DNA of 64,000 nucleotides, taken from assembly GCA_012295275.1 (NCBI GenBank), contig CM022665.1:1413452-1477451 (forward strand), read 5' to 3'. Shown one piece after another: positions 13,601 to 60,352 of the stretch (position 1 is the stretch's first letter; each line of letters opens with the position of its first letter). The translations under genes were made by a program, and so were the position numbers. The stretch is from Chrysomallon squamiferum (taxonomy: Eukaryota; Mollusca; Gastropoda; Neomphalida; Peltospiridae). The notes under the pieces were generated by a model. It searched no databases. It had not been told where the DNA came from and was given only the letters and a program-made list of their open reading frames with translations.

Positions 13601-15190
13601 ATATAAAGAAACATAGAGTTTTATATGTATAAACTGATATGAAGACACATAGAGGTAGATATGTATAAAATGATATGAAGACACATAGAGTAGATATGTA
13701 TAAACAGTTATGAAGACACATAGAGGTAGATATGTATAAACTGTTATGAAGACACATAGAGGTAGATATGTATAAACTGTTATGAAGACACATAGAGGTA
13801 GATATGTATAAACAGTTATGAAGACACAGATGTAGATTTGTATAAACAGTTATGAAGACACACAGAGGTAGATATGTATAAACTGTTATGAAGACACATA
13901 GAGGTAGATATGTATAAACTGATATGAAGACACAGATGTAGATTTGTATAATCTGGTATGAAGACACAGAGGTAGATATGTATAAACTGATATGAAGACA
14001 CAGAGGTAGATATGTAAAAAATGATATGAAGACATAGAAGTAGATATGTATAAACTGGTATGTAGACACAGAGGTAGATATGTATAAACTGTTATGAAGA
14101 CACACAGAGGTAGATATGTATAAACTGTTATGAAGACAAAGAGGTAGATATGTATAAAATGATATGAAGACATAGATGTAGATATGTATAAACTGGTATT
14201 AAGACACATAGAGGTAGTTATGTATAAACTGATATGAAGACAGAGGTAGATATGTATAAACTGATTTGAAGACACATAGAGGTAGATATGTATAAACAGT
14301 TATGAAGACACATAGAGGTAGATATTATAAACTGTTATGAAGACACATAAAGGTAGATATCTATTAAATGATAAAAAGACAGAGAGGTAGATCTGTATAA
14401 ACTGTTATGAATGCACAGAGGTAGATATGTATAAACTGTTATGAAGACACAGAGGTAGATATGCATAAACTGATATGAAGACACAGAGGTAGATATGGAT
14501 AAACTGATATGAAGACACAGAGGTAGATGTGTATAAACTGATATGAAGACATAGAGGCAGATATGTATAAACTGATATGAAGACATAGAGGTAGATATGT
14601 ATAAACTGATATGAAGACATAGAAGCAGATATGTATTAAATGATATGAAGACAGAGAAGCAGGTATGTATAAACTGATATGAAGACACAGAGGTAGATAT
14701 GTATAAATTGATATGAAGACATTGAGGCAGATATGTATAAATTGATATGAAGACACAGAGGTAGATATGTATAAACTGATATGAAGACACAGAGGTAGAT
14801 ATGTATAAATTGATATGAAGACATAGAGGTAGATATGTATAAACTGATATGGAGACACATAGAGGTAGATATGTATAAATTGATATGAAGACATAGAGCT
14901 AGATATGTATATACTGATTTGTAGACACATAGAGGTAGATATATATAAAATGATATGAAGACATAGAAGCTGATCTGTATAAACTGATTTGAAGACACAT
15001 GGAGGTAGATATGTATAAACTGATATAAAGACACATATGTAGATATGTATAAACTGATTTGAAGACACTTAGAGGTAGATATGTATAAAATGATATGAAG
15101 ACACAGAGGTAGATATGTATAAACTGATATGAAGACACATAGAGGTAGATATGTATAAAATGATATGAAGACACAGAGGTAGATATGTAT
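7604..15190. repeat. Minisatellite array A, 34-36 bp units
   Basis: About 7.6 kb of head-to-tail units built on GGTAGATATGTATAAACTG followed by a GAAGACACA core. Units are 36 bp or 34 bp, depending on whether the join reads ACACATAGAGG, ACACACAGAGG, ACACAGAGG or ACATAGAGG. At that length there are roughly 210-220 units. Recurrent variants include AAACTGTTATG, AAACTGGTATG and AAAATGATATG. The array contains higher-order duplication: the segment near 8752 recurs near 10761 and again near 12616, nearly unchanged. Long minus-strand open frames (up to 275 codons) arise because the complement of the unit has no stop in any frame; they are not evidence of a gene. There are no spacers, so it is not a CRISPR array. 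Confidence 0.97.
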
Positions 15191-15444
15191 GAATGAACGA
15201 ATGCTTTAAGATACTTTTATTAATCGTTATAGAAATCAAACCTGTATTGATTTTCGGTTATGACAATATAATACAGGAAGCCTGTTGTAGTCTCTTCATC
15301 TAAGTGTCATTGTCTTCCATTAGCAGCTATGGATCTTTTACATGCAGCTACATAAAGTCACAATTATTACTTCTAACAACTTGTTGTGGAGCACTGCTTC
15401 TAAAGAGAAATAGCTCTAAGGTGTTACTGAGATATGGGCAGTTG
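15190..15444 (+). repeat. 255-bp duplicated block, copy 1
   Basis: Starts TGAATGAACGAATGCTTTAA and matches 22147-22401 along its whole length with only two differences that I see. It follows directly on array A and is itself followed by another partial minisatellite unit, so it sits inside the array. No coding motif or terminal inverted repeat is visible. Confidence 0.95.
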
Positions 15445-15473
15445 ATATGTATAAAATGATATGAAGACACATA
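15445..15473. repeat. Orphan minisatellite unit beyond the 255-bp block
   Basis: ATATGTATAAAATGATATGA followed by AGACACAT is one partial unit of array A lying on the far side of the 255-bp block. Confidence 0.9.
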
Positions 15474-15513
15474 TTAATTTATTATTCTTTTCTTTTTCTT
15501 TTTTTATTTATTG

Positions 15514-15518
<5 letters not shown>

Positions 15519-15587
<69 letters not shown>
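15519..15587. repeat. (ATT)n microsatellite
   Basis: About 23 uninterrupted ATT copies after a T-rich lead-in. Confidence 0.95.
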
Positions 15588-15875
15588 TCATTTCTACATA
15601 TCCTTGTTAGTACCCGTATCGCTCGAAATACTGTTATCAACCATGAAGTTCATATCTTGAGAAATACTATTTGTAGCTATTTTCCTAATTTGACGACATG
15701 ATTTACAAAGACGTCTTGCTGATCCGTCTTTTAAATTAAAGATGTTCTTTTCAACAAAATCAATTCTCTGCGGGAAATATCATCTGTACCTTACCTCCTA
15801 GTGACTTAACATCATTACGAAAAATATATTTATGCAGGTAACTAAATTATAGTAAGAAGTAATTTATCACCTACT

Positions 15876-15908
<33 letters not shown>

Positions 15909-16739
15909 TAAAGTATATTAATACATCAATAATATTGATTATGAGTCGCAGTAATAGTGATGGTATAATAAATTACAAATGTAGTTACAATAATGATGAC
16001 AATGACATTTTACAATGATAACAACAGATGTAATACAAATATTTGTTATAGTGGTCTTAGTCGTAGTGAGAATATTTGCTGTGATATTCGTAATTATTAC
16101 TACTTTTACTTAGGAACAATCGTAGAAACTGTGACTGTAGTTATAGCGTGTATAAATCGCCAAAACCATAGCCACCATCATCATGCATACGTGTTCATTA
16201 TTCTGTAAATTAGAAGATGATAAAAAAACATTATTTTAAATGTCAGCTGCCATAACATGTCTTTAAAAAGAAAACATGACAGATATATCTGGATTTAATT
16301 ATATATTGACAAGAAAAGTAATTAGTTCTTGGAAAATGTGAGGCAGATAATTGAGTATTCTGAAATTTGAAGGGAAGAACTAATCAGTATATCATTTGCT
16401 TCATTTTAAGAATGGATCGCGAATAATTTTTCTGTGTCAGCTTAATGAATTAAAAGAGAAAGTATAAAGATATTTATTAACTAATATATTTATATTAGTT
16501 GTCTTGTTATTGTTGATGGTATTATTATTATTAATATTATTATTATTATTATTATTTATTGTTGTTCTTGTTGTTATTGTTGATTTCATCGTAGTTATAA
16601 TTATTAATTCGTTTTATCCATATTGTATCTCATAATGTATAATTGGACTGGTTGTCGAAATATACGTTATCTTCTTGCCATATAAGTGCAAATTACAACT
16701 TGAGTATATCTTTAGTTTCACTTTAAGTCGTCTGCTTCT
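15588..16739. other. Intergenic DNA, no gene recognised
   Basis: AT-rich with (AAT)n at about 15880-15908 and ATT-rich DNA at about 16518-16562. The small plus-strand frame at 15993-16208 is driven by AAT/ATG-rich sequence and has no recognisable domain. Confidence 0.55.
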
Positions 16740-17134
16740 TTTCGTTTGTTTGTTGACTACACGTCAAGGCCAGCAGTGACTATAAACGATACTGATCTGT
16801 GTAGATCACTCGTTCAGCCATACAGCTTCTGGAGAGTTGTTGTAGTTGTAGGGGTAGTCTCCCTCAGCTGTTGTAAGTTTATGCAGTTTTGAATATCATG
16901 TTCGGTCATCTGTTCTGCTTTTCCACAGGAGAACATGGAAGAAGTTACCAGCCAGAATCTCTTATGCAAATGCTGGCTGAGCCTGTTGATTCCAGTTAAT
17001 AGAAAAATGACAGCTTGTTCATATGAAATAGCATGTAATAGTCATCGGTTTGTTTGGGTGATCTATCAGACATTTAACACGGAATTTCATCTCTTCGTAT
17101 GTCAGCCAGTTATCCTACTGTTCTGTAGCTGAAC

Positions 17135-17470
17135 CTAGTTTTGCACTGTCATTTCCAAGTATGCCACAGTGAGCTGGAATACATTGTAAAAATATTTGGT
17201 TGACACTACTGATAGGATGTGGGGCTTATTGTTTTCAAGATCCTGGAGGGCATACAGAGCATCTGTGAGGAAAACGACATGTGAGCAATTCTCTCTTGTG
17301 CTGATGATGTTGACAGCATCAACGGAAGCCTCAACCTCTGCAGCATACTTTGTGCAATGTTTATCTGCAGGAAAATGTACCTCCTCTCGGTAGCCACTAG
17401 GGTCCATGATGTAATTTCCAGACCCTCCATTTTCCACTGCATTTGTTGTGGATCCCTGTTGCCATGCTGT
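17135..17470 (-). pseudogene. RNase H domain remnant of the LINE
   Basis: The minus-strand frame reads GSTTNAVENGGSG, then EEVHFPADKHCTKYAAEVEA and SHVVFLTDALYALQ. In LINE RNase H domains these correspond to the first Asp strand (TDGS), the E helix (AELxA) and the second Asp strand (TDS/A-L). The first DGS is degraded (the Asp position is not kept in frame). The frame stops at 17135. Confidence 0.8.
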
Positions 17471-17999
17471 CTCTGATTACTATTCATCAGTTATGACTAG
17501 TGTCAGAGCTCGTTTGTATGTCTTACTATATTCCTCTCTTGGGATGAGGTGTTGGACCATTGTGCAGATCATTACATCGTCCAATTTTGCTTTCTCGTGT
17601 GTGATGGATTTTATATGGTAGTTCTGCCTTATGTTGCATGGCTTATTAAAGCTAGTTCTTTTGACTCATTCATTATGTTTTCCAGTGGTTATGATCTGCA
17701 GCCCACTTGGTGCCAGCTAATTTCCTCATTATAGCAAGTTTTCTTCCAGCTTTGGCCTCAGCGTTCTTCACTTGTGGTTTCCGAGTCTGTCACTTGTCAA
17801 AGGTGAGCCCCAGGTATGTCTATTGGTCCTCATACTGGAATGTGATGTCACCAAATTTAGGCTACTACTTTGTGGAGAGTGAGAAAAGAGTGGCAGCTGA
17901 TTTGTCTTTGTTGATTGTCATGCCAGTCTCGAGTCCAAGATGTAACATTGTCAAGGACAAGTTGTATACGATATGTCGCTATAACTGACTGCTCCTCCA

Positions 18000-18700
18000 A
18001 GATTTCAAAACAAGGCCATCTGCATACAGTACTGCATGTACCCCTTTGGGTATTTGTGTGCCCAGGTCATTCATGAAGATGACAAAAGTAGAAGGTGACA
18101 ATACTCCTCCCTGAGGTACTCCATGGCGTTCGGTTATGCAGATAAGACTCGGTCCACCTGTACGTATTGCCTCATATACTGTTTTTCACTAGCTTTGCTA
18201 GCAGGTCACCTTTCTAGATCTTATCAAAGGCCTTTTACAGATCAAGAAACGAGGCAAGAACAACTTTCTCTGCTTGGAAAACATCTTCCATTAATTGTGA
18301 CAGGTATGTGACTTAGTCTTCTGTTCTGCGGAATTGCCTAAATCCTGCCTGTTCTTGATTGGTAATGTTCTCACTATCAAGGAATTGTTGAAGCTGACGT
18401 TTAATGATGCGCTCTATGGTCTTGCAGTCACAGTTTGTGAGGCTGGTGGGACTGTAACTGCTTGCATTATTTTTGTTCTTCCCTATTTTCGGTATGGGTA
18501 TCGTGACCGCCTCTTTCTATATTTGTGCACCTTACCTTCAGTCCAGCTTAAGTTGAAAATATTCAGCATCTTTGATTGTGCAACATTGCCTAAATGTTTC
18601 AGCTTTTCAGTAGTAATATCTTCAGGATCTGGAGATTTATTATTTATTAGATGCTTGAGGGCCTTTTCTTATTGTTCCCTTTGTGGTGTTTTCATCTGAA
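18000..18700 (-). pseudogene. Reverse transcriptase domain remnant of the LINE
   Basis: Minus-strand motifs in order: LKHLINNKSPDPEDITTEKL near 18600-18660, then NCDCKTIERIIKRQL and the QAGFRQF motif (near 18316-18351), and finally GVPQGGVLSP and YADG (codons at 18015-18026). The canonical active site is YADD; here the last Asp codon is replaced by Gly, which would remove a catalytic metal ligand. In-frame stops follow RRTED and interrupt the LDLQKAFDKV-like block. Confidence 0.85.
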
Positions 18701-19387
18701 TTGCTGTGATGGTAATGTCACTTTGCTGAAATGGCAGCAGATTTCTTACCTGAGGATGTATTTCCATCCTCTATTGGAGTGTTCTTCTCTCTATCAGATT
18801 GTTCCTCATTAAATTAATTGTTTTGTAAGTTTCCATAATACGGTGCTGTCCATTTCAATGTTGAGTACAACCATTTTTTTTCTCTCCAGCTTTTTCGTTT
18901 GGATTCAGTCTTCATTTTCAGGTTTCCATTTCCGTCTAACCATTACTATTGATCAGTTCAGCGTGGGCGTCCCTAACAGAAGCCAAAACTCCTGCTGGCA
19001 CAGCTCTTTGGATCAAATAAGTTCGCTCACCAAGGAATGGACTATGAACGGGTTCATTTCAAGTGTTTCATTCTTTTCTCCAGGTATGAACTTTTCATAT
19101 CATTACCCCCACCCACCCCCCAAAAAAAAAAAAAAAACAAAACAAAAGGTATAGGAATGTATAAAACATATAAGGCAACTTGTATTCTTATTAAAACTTA
19201 AGATCATATCACTGAACTGATACACGCGTGTATACAAATGCACATACACACATATATAAGCATACATGCGTATATACACAAACATACAAACATATCAAAA
19301 CACATACATATATACATACTTTAAAAAAAAAAAAAAAATTATACCTATAATAATGAGCGATGTTAACAGCTTGATACATATACATGT

Positions 19388-54934
<35,547 letters not shown>

Positions 54935-55745
54935 GTTTAAATGTCAAATAATTTGCTGCTGTTGTTTTTCACTTTTATTATGTTTTTCTTTTAAATTCAT
55001 CTGATGTTTACGACAGAACATTAGTTAGTTTCACCTATAACGGCTGATAATTATAAAATGAAGTCATTCTGGGTAAATACCATTCTGTGCTTACTACATG
55101 TTTTCCAGATTTTGGACAATGTACGGTTTCATTTTTATTTATTGCAGTTGATGATCTAACTTTACATTGAAAGGGAAAATATATTTATTCAGTTAGAAAT
55201 CACAAGTCGGAGACTGATTGTTATTATTATTATTATTATTGTTAATGTTATTATTATTTAATACCATTTCAATAGCACACGCTATTGGAACATTATAATA
55301 TATATATATATATTTAAGTATCTGTATCAATATATGTTTTAGTTATTTACAGGTAATTTTCTTTTTGCCTTTCTTTATTTATTATGTAGGATGATCTTTA
55401 ATCGTGTTCAGTGGCTCTTTAGATTACCAACCATCCGACTTTCTGCTCCACGTTTATATAATCTGTTTATGAAATGTGTAAACATAATATTATGTAGGAC
55501 AAAACAGTGTTGGATATTAACATATTTCTCAGTTAGATGATATCTCAGAAAAGTAATTATGTGTAAAATATTCCCGAGCGCCACGTCTCAAAGATAATTA
55601 TTTATTTTATTTTATTTATATGTAATGACATATTATATACAAAAATGTGCATAGTAGCTATGCAGTACTTATTTATGTTAATACAGATATTTTGCTATTA
55701 TGAATTATATTACGTATAATAAATTATTAATATATTCAAATGTTT
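54935..55745 (+). other. WDR64 3' UTR (probable)
   Basis: AT-rich sequence after the stop codon with no other gene. It contains short ATT and TA runs (55220-55256, 55296-55312). The extent is set by the first well-placed AATAAA. Confidence 0.55.
55718..55723 (+). terminator. Poly(A) signal AATAAA for WDR64
   Basis: AATAAA about 785 bases after the stop codon. A second AATAAA-type hexamer near 55850 is an alternative. Confidence 0.5.
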
Positions 55746-56372
55746 GGTTTTGTATTTATTTTAATCATGGGAAGAAATTATTAAATGGATGTAAATTATT
55801 GATAGTGAAAAAAGTTTTTAAAATGTTAAGTCACTGAATTGTACTTAAAAATAAATATTAATATTTTGTGCTAAAGAATCCAACTGATGAAAACAGTGAC
55901 TATCTTTAAATATCAGTAATCTCTGTCACCTTTGCTTCTGTCGTAAACCAACCATCTCTCTCTTCTCTGGATTGTCAATGCTAATTATGGGAAACGCAAC
56001 AGTATCAGAAAGTTAGTAAGTTTTGGTAAAATAATAATGATAAATGTATCTTACACTTATTTATATAATTTTAAATTATTTGCACATCATGCAACATTAG
56101 ATTTTATTCATTTATTTGTTTTTTACTTTTTTTTTTATTACGGTGACCAGTGTGGCATGTTGCCATTTATCTGTTCACATTTATACAATGGATGAACAGT
56201 TTTTAAGTGTTAAATTACAGTCTTTGAATTAATAATAAAAAATTAAAAAATAGTTTGGAAAAGGACTATAAAATGTTTTAATAGACAACAGTTATGACCA
56301 GTGAATAACACTCTTCGTAGAAAATCACTCAATAAAAGAATCACCTGCTTTCATCCTATCAAACATGTATTC
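55746..56372. other. Intergenic DNA between convergent transcripts
   Basis: AT-rich, no gene recognised. Confidence 0.55.
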
Positions 56373-56376
56373 TTTA

Positions 56377-56583
56377 TTACACTGTCTTGCAGCTATACTG
56401 ATTACTAATTGTGGTTTCTAAAGCAGGAAAAAGCGGATGTCCACCGTTGACAGGTAACATATCAGACAACTTGTCATAGAGGTCTGTGATTTCTGGTAGA
56501 TTAGTCAGTAAACAATATTCAGAGAATACGACATCAACATTGTCTTTCAACTTCGTATAAAAGGTTACGATACTTCGATGTTT
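56377..56583 (-). CDS. Orphan terminal coding exon, unknown protein
   Basis: On the minus strand, 68 sense codons run from an AG acceptor (GCAATAG, at 56584-56585) to a TAA stop at 56377-56379. The frame opens exactly at the acceptor, because the AG belongs to an in-frame TAG. The peptide includes KHRSIVTFYTKL, VVFSEYCLLTNLPEITDLYD and MLPVNGGHPLFPALETTIS, a mixed composition with balanced codon use, unlike the AT-rich noise around it. AATAAA on the minus strand (TTTATT at 56373-56378) overlaps the stop codon. I do not recognise the family. No upstream exon was found before the TSSK gene, which has its own stop. It may be the last exon of a gene with distant or unrecognised exons, or a decaying fragment. 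Confidence 0.5.
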   Translation of the reverse strand, partial: KHRSIVTFYTKLKDNVDVVFSEYCLLTNLPEITDLYDKLSDMLPVNGGHPLFPALETTISNQYSCKTV

Positions 56584-57449
56584 CTATTGCAAAAGATGCG
56601 AGTTAAAGTTGTAAATTTAATAACACTAGTTTTTACCCTTTCTGTAAAATAATTTGACTTTTTTGTGGTAGCTTAATATTTAAAAGGCAATGAAATAAAA
56701 TAATAAAACTAAATGAAGAATTTGATTGATTGTACTTTCATCCGACCATTATGTCTGTCGGCCTGTTCTTCCTACCATTTCTATCAGTACTTTAGTCGAT
56801 CTATCTTTTTGACATAAGAAAACTTTTTTTTTTTTTTTTTTAAATGAACGAAAGAACATGACTGACGTCATCGAAATTCTAATGATAATAATAACTATAG
56901 CACAAGCATAACAACAGTAAAACAAAGCAAATAAACAAACTAACTTTCAACAACAACACGTCAAAACTGTATCGATTTATTATACAATTGAAACACAGCC
57001 GGAAACGAATATAGGAAAATGCTGAGGGGGAGGGATTTGCATCGATGAAACTGGAATTATATCTAGATTTATTGCTAGAACAATGGACACTGTCCAAATC
57101 CATCCCTTAATACGATTTTTTTTTTTGGGGGGGGGGGTTGTCGTGACAGAGATCAACCGTGTAGTAATCACATTTATTGACTTTGCCAGAAGAATTTTCC
57201 TTAATTGGAATACAAGTTTGAAATTACAGATAATCGTTAGAACGAAATATTAATATCTCAAATATAGAAATGTTAACTCAGTGCAGCTATTAATTATTAT
57301 ACATCTTTGTCTATATCGTTATTGCAAAATAATGATGTGTTGTGATATTTCATTAATAATCTACAATTCATTCAATTGATTAACAGTTTTTCTTTATTTT
57401 ATATTTCATTAGTATTATATATATATATTAGAAACTGAAAAATGAAGTC

Positions 57450-57660
57450 AGTTTGTAATATAGATCACAGTGATTAAATTACTGGCGATTAGATTAGGTA
57501 TGAAGTGTTGTCTTTATTTCTTTAAATTATTCTGTTCAGTTTTTTTGCCTTTTTTATGTACGGCTGTATTATATTACAATACGCGATTAATTATTTTTAA
57601 TAAAAGAAACTAAATTCGTAATTATTACATTTTTTGTATTTTTTTTAAAATAAAGGATAT

Positions 57661-57662
<2 letters not shown>
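57450..57662 (+). repeat. Dispersed repeat, copy 1
   Basis: Shares several blocks with 61376-61612, such as TGATTAAATTACTGGCGAT, ATGAAGTGTTGTCTTTATTT and TTTATGTACGGCTGTAT, with substitutions and small indels between. Both copies end at AAATAAAG...TCTGAG. Family unknown. Confidence 0.8.

Positions 57663-57744
<82 letters not shown>
57663..57744. repeat. (GA)n microsatellite, about 80 bp
   Basis: An uninterrupted GA run immediately after the dispersed repeat. Confidence 0.95.
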
Positions 57745-57748
<4 letters not shown>

Positions 57749-58381
57749 CTGATAAAAGCTTCTGATAATACGATAGTGCTTGTTAGGATTAATCCAGTAT
57801 TTTAAGTTACCTTTTTATTGTCTCCACATCTCATAAAAAAATAAAAATAAAATAAAATTGAGAAAATAAATAATAGTAATGAAAAAAAATAATATAAAAT
57901 AAATATATAAATGAAAGAATGTATTTCCCACGTATAACAACGAAGCAAGTAGCAAAAAGCTAATTTATTTCGCACACAAAAAGAAAAACATGCCGTGTGG
58001 AAAATTCCCAGCACATGTACATTAATCACAATTTAAACATAATTACGTTACAATAAAATTATAAAACATAATATATATATATATATTATCTATATACAAA
58101 ACAAGAGGTTAATTAATCCACAACTTAACTGTTCTAAATAATTCACTGACCGTTCGTGGTATCCACCTTTCCGAATTATACACGTTAGAGAAAACGTCTA
58201 TAAATGATAAAAATTACCTTATCGAAACAGAAGATGGGGGGAAAAAACATAAAAAAAAAAAAAAAAATTACAAGAAAAAAAACTTAACATATCTATTCCT
58301 AAAAGCCACGTCTAAATACAATATAGGTAAACAGTTTTTTCTTTTCTTCTTTTTTTTGTTCTCTTTTTTCTTTTTTTCTTA

Positions 58382-58386
<5 letters not shown>

Positions 58387-58443
<57 letters not shown>
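58387..58443. repeat. Poly(T) tract, 57 bases
   Basis: An uninterrupted T run after a T-rich lead-in. It could be the poly(A) tail of a minus-strand retroelement, but no element body is recognisable next to it. Confidence 0.9.
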
Positions 58444-58448
<5 letters not shown>

Positions 58449-58872
58449 AGTAAAAGAATGTTACACAGCCTAGATATTAAACTGGAGTAACTAAATAAAT
58501 GTCTTATTAGTTACGTTTCCCTGACGATCTTTCTCTGAAGAAATTATGGGAAATGCTTATTTGTTAACACCAATTGTGAAATGAAGTTATCGAAGAGATT
58601 TTCTTATTGCTTCATTCGCGAAGCTGAAATGAAAGGAACGGTAAAACTTCATCAGCGCACTGCACAAATCAGTGGCCGATAGATATTTTCTAAAACAACA
58701 AAACAAAAAGAAAAACCAAAAACAACAACAACAACAACAAATAAGTATATTAATATCGTGATATTAATGACCATGTCCCTAAAGATTTAGTTATAAATTA
58801 TTAACATCTTGATGCGCTAATGATGTGCGCTAGGTCTTTATAAAAGAGGGTGATTTGTAATCACAATCACGA

Positions 58873-58878
58873 TTTATT
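58873..58878 (-). terminator. Poly(A) signal for the minus-strand TSSK gene
   Basis: TTTATT on the plus strand reads AATAAA on the minus strand, about 230 bases after the kinase stop codon. Confidence 0.45.
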
Positions 58879-59108
58879 AAAACTGAATTAAACATTAAAC
58901 ATTAAGCACACAAACATATAGTTTTCCAAACGGGTGAAAACCCTGGACGGGAGGGAAAAAATTTAGATGTAGAAGTTACCCATAACCACCACCCCCTACC
59001 CCGAAAAAAAGAAGAAAATAATAAAAAAAAGAAATCACCAAAAATTAAACGACAATAAAAACGAAAACGAATAAACATTAAAATACTGCACTCTAAGGGC
59101 GTGGGAGA

Positions 59109-60215
59109 TTAACTAGTTCTTGCTGGAACGTTTTCTGTCTGACGTGGTGTTGAATTGGTATCCTTCTTTTTTTCCTCTTTTCTTTCACCCCTCCTGTGGC
59201 TCGCTTTCTCACCTTCAATGGCCATATTCTCGAGGTTTTCAATCCTCCCTGCTGACCTAATCCAGCTGCAACTAATGACCGTATCAATGTCAGGTCTGCT
59301 TCGGTAATCGAACTGAAACAACCACAGAACAAGAGCTTTCGATTCTTCCGTCACTTTGTGATACTTGTGCCAAGGAAAGTCCATCTTTTGCTGTTCTTCC
59401 AGGACACCTGCATTGCCCCTGCTTTCGTCGAATGGCATTTTCCCTGTAATAAATATGTACAAAATAACACCAATTGCCCACATATCTGATTTCTTGGGTT
59501 CGTATGGCTGACCTTTAAGTATCTCGGGTGCAGCGTATGATTTAGAACCGCAATACGTTCTGCTCATTTCCTTCGTACAGTCTCCCTTCACAAAACCAAA
59601 ATCGCAAATTTTTATATTATAGGTTTTGTCCAAAAGCAAGTTTTCTAGTTTCAGATCCCTATGGGTTATATTCTGATCATGCATGTAGCTTACTGCAGAG
59701 CACACTTGTGATATCCAGCATTTAGCCAAGGGTTCGTTTAATGCACCTGATTTCTGAATATATCTTAAAACATCACCGTTTTCGGCATATTCAAGTATCA
59801 TATAAACTCTCTGACCATCATCAAACATTTCTTGCATAGCTATGATGTTTTTGTGACGCATCTTGGGCCAGATCTCTAGTTCACGTGGTAAAAATCGCAT
59901 TTCAAAATCCTTTGGCGCCTTCAAACGATCTACTATCTTAACAGCAACTCGTTCACGATCTTTTCCGAAACTGTACGCCAATTTGACCTTTGAATAGCTT
60001 CCACTTCCTAGAGTCTTCCGAACTAGGTATCCTTTTCTTGCCAGAACCGCTCTATAGGTCGGTTTATACTTGACCGGTTCATTCTTGTTAGAATGCGACC
60101 GCTTAGGATTTACTGGTTCTACTTCAGATTTCAAAACTTGCAGTTCCGACTGCAGAGCGGACATATAACCGGCCTCATCACTCATTTCGAGGCGGGGACG
60201 TTTATTCGGCGGCAT
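59109..60215 (-). CDS. TSSK-family Ser/Thr protein kinase, complete and intronless
   Basis: 368 codons in one open frame; start at 60213-60215, stop TAG. The N-terminal 60 residues are polar and basic. The kinase domain (about 63-317) has the glycine loop GSGSYSKV (70-77), the ATP-binding Lys93 in VAVKIV, FLPRELEI (C-helix Glu), HRDLKLEN (185-192, catalytic Asp187 and Asn192), DFG (205-207), an activation loop with SRTYCGSKSYAAPE (APE 229-231) and DMWAIGVILY. All catalytic residues are present, so an active enzyme that phosphorylates Ser/Thr is expected. GSGSYSKVK, FLPRELE and YCGS-YAAPEIL are typical of testis-specific serine kinases. Most TSSKs have Cys in HRDLKCEN; Leu here marks a divergent member. 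The last 50 residues are basic and charged, with no domain. Several mammalian TSSK genes are also intronless. Which TSSK it corresponds to cannot be settled. Confidence 0.93.
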   Translation of the reverse strand: MPPNKRPRLEMSDEAGYMSALQSELQVLKSEVEPVNPKRSHSNKNEPVKYKPTYRAVLARKGYLVRKTLGSGSYSKVKLAYSFGKDRERVAVKIVDRLKAPKDFEMRFLPRELEIWPKMRHKNIIAMQEMFDDGQRVYMILEYAENGDVLRYIQKSGALNEPLAKCWISQVCSAVSYMHDQNITHRDLKLENLLLDKTYNIKICDFGFVKGDCTKEMSRTYCGSKSYAAPEILKGQPYEPKKSDMWAIGVILYIFITGKMPFDESRGNAGVLEEQQKMDFPWHKYHKVTEESKALVLWLFQFDYRSRPDIDTVISCSWIRSAGRIENLENMAIEGEKASHRRGERKEEKKKDTNSTPRQTENVPARTS

Positions 60216-60327
60216 AGAAAGTATCAGGTGTTGATATTATTATCCCAACTGGTAAGTACATTACATAAAAAACACTGGGTTTTTCCTTAACTTCAACGTC
60301 TCTTCGGTTTATGGCGGCAGACATTAG

Positions 60328-60335
60328 TGACGTCA
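60328..60335. promoter_or_regulatory. cAMP-response element TGACGTCA, site 1
   Basis: A perfect palindromic full CRE, the binding site of CREB/CREM/ATF bZIP dimers, 113 bases upstream of the minus-strand start codon and 107 from the plus-strand one. Confidence 0.75.
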
Positions 60336-60344
60336 TAAAGACAG

Positions 60345-60352
60345 TGACGTCA
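60345..60352. promoter_or_regulatory. cAMP-response element TGACGTCA, site 2
   Basis: A second perfect CRE, 17 bases (start to start) after site 1 and followed by an ATTGG box. Confidence 0.75.

Larger units (their letters stand above)
16740..19080 (-). mobile_element. Decayed non-LTR retrotransposon (Jockey-like LINE), minus strand
   Basis: Translating the minus strand gives a broken ORF2-type polyprotein. From high to low coordinates: a pre-RT segment with KSPDPEDITTEKLKHLGN; reverse transcriptase motifs SPTSLTNCDCKTIERII and QAGFRQFRRTED; GVPQGGVLSPSTFVIFMNDL; the catalytic-site region YADG; then an RNase H domain; then a C-terminal stretch CGKAEQMTEH that resembles the zinc-knuckle tail of such elements. 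Several stops and frame changes lie between the motifs, so it cannot make protein. No endonuclease domain was found upstream of RT, so the copy is probably 5'-truncated. Ends are approximate and no poly(A) tail or target duplication was identified. Clade is inferred from the RT plus RNase H layout. Confidence 0.85.
56584..58872. other. Intergenic DNA with repeats
   Basis: No gene recognised. It holds a lone TGACGTCA (56863-56870), poly(T)/poly(G) at about 57117-57138, a dispersed repeat (about 57450-57662), a long (GA)n and a 57-base poly(T). Confidence 0.55.

Noticed and set aside
16935-18699. Several plus-strand frames of 60-120 codons
   Set aside because: They are antisense shadows of the minus-strand LINE remnant.
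56863-56870. A third TGACGTCA, 280 bp upstream of the orphan exon
   Set aside because: A single 8-mer match in 64 kb is expected by chance, and no promoter is known here.
59093-59481. Two further minus-strand frames overlapping the TSSK gene
   Set aside because: They are alternative-frame shadows of the kinase C-terminus.
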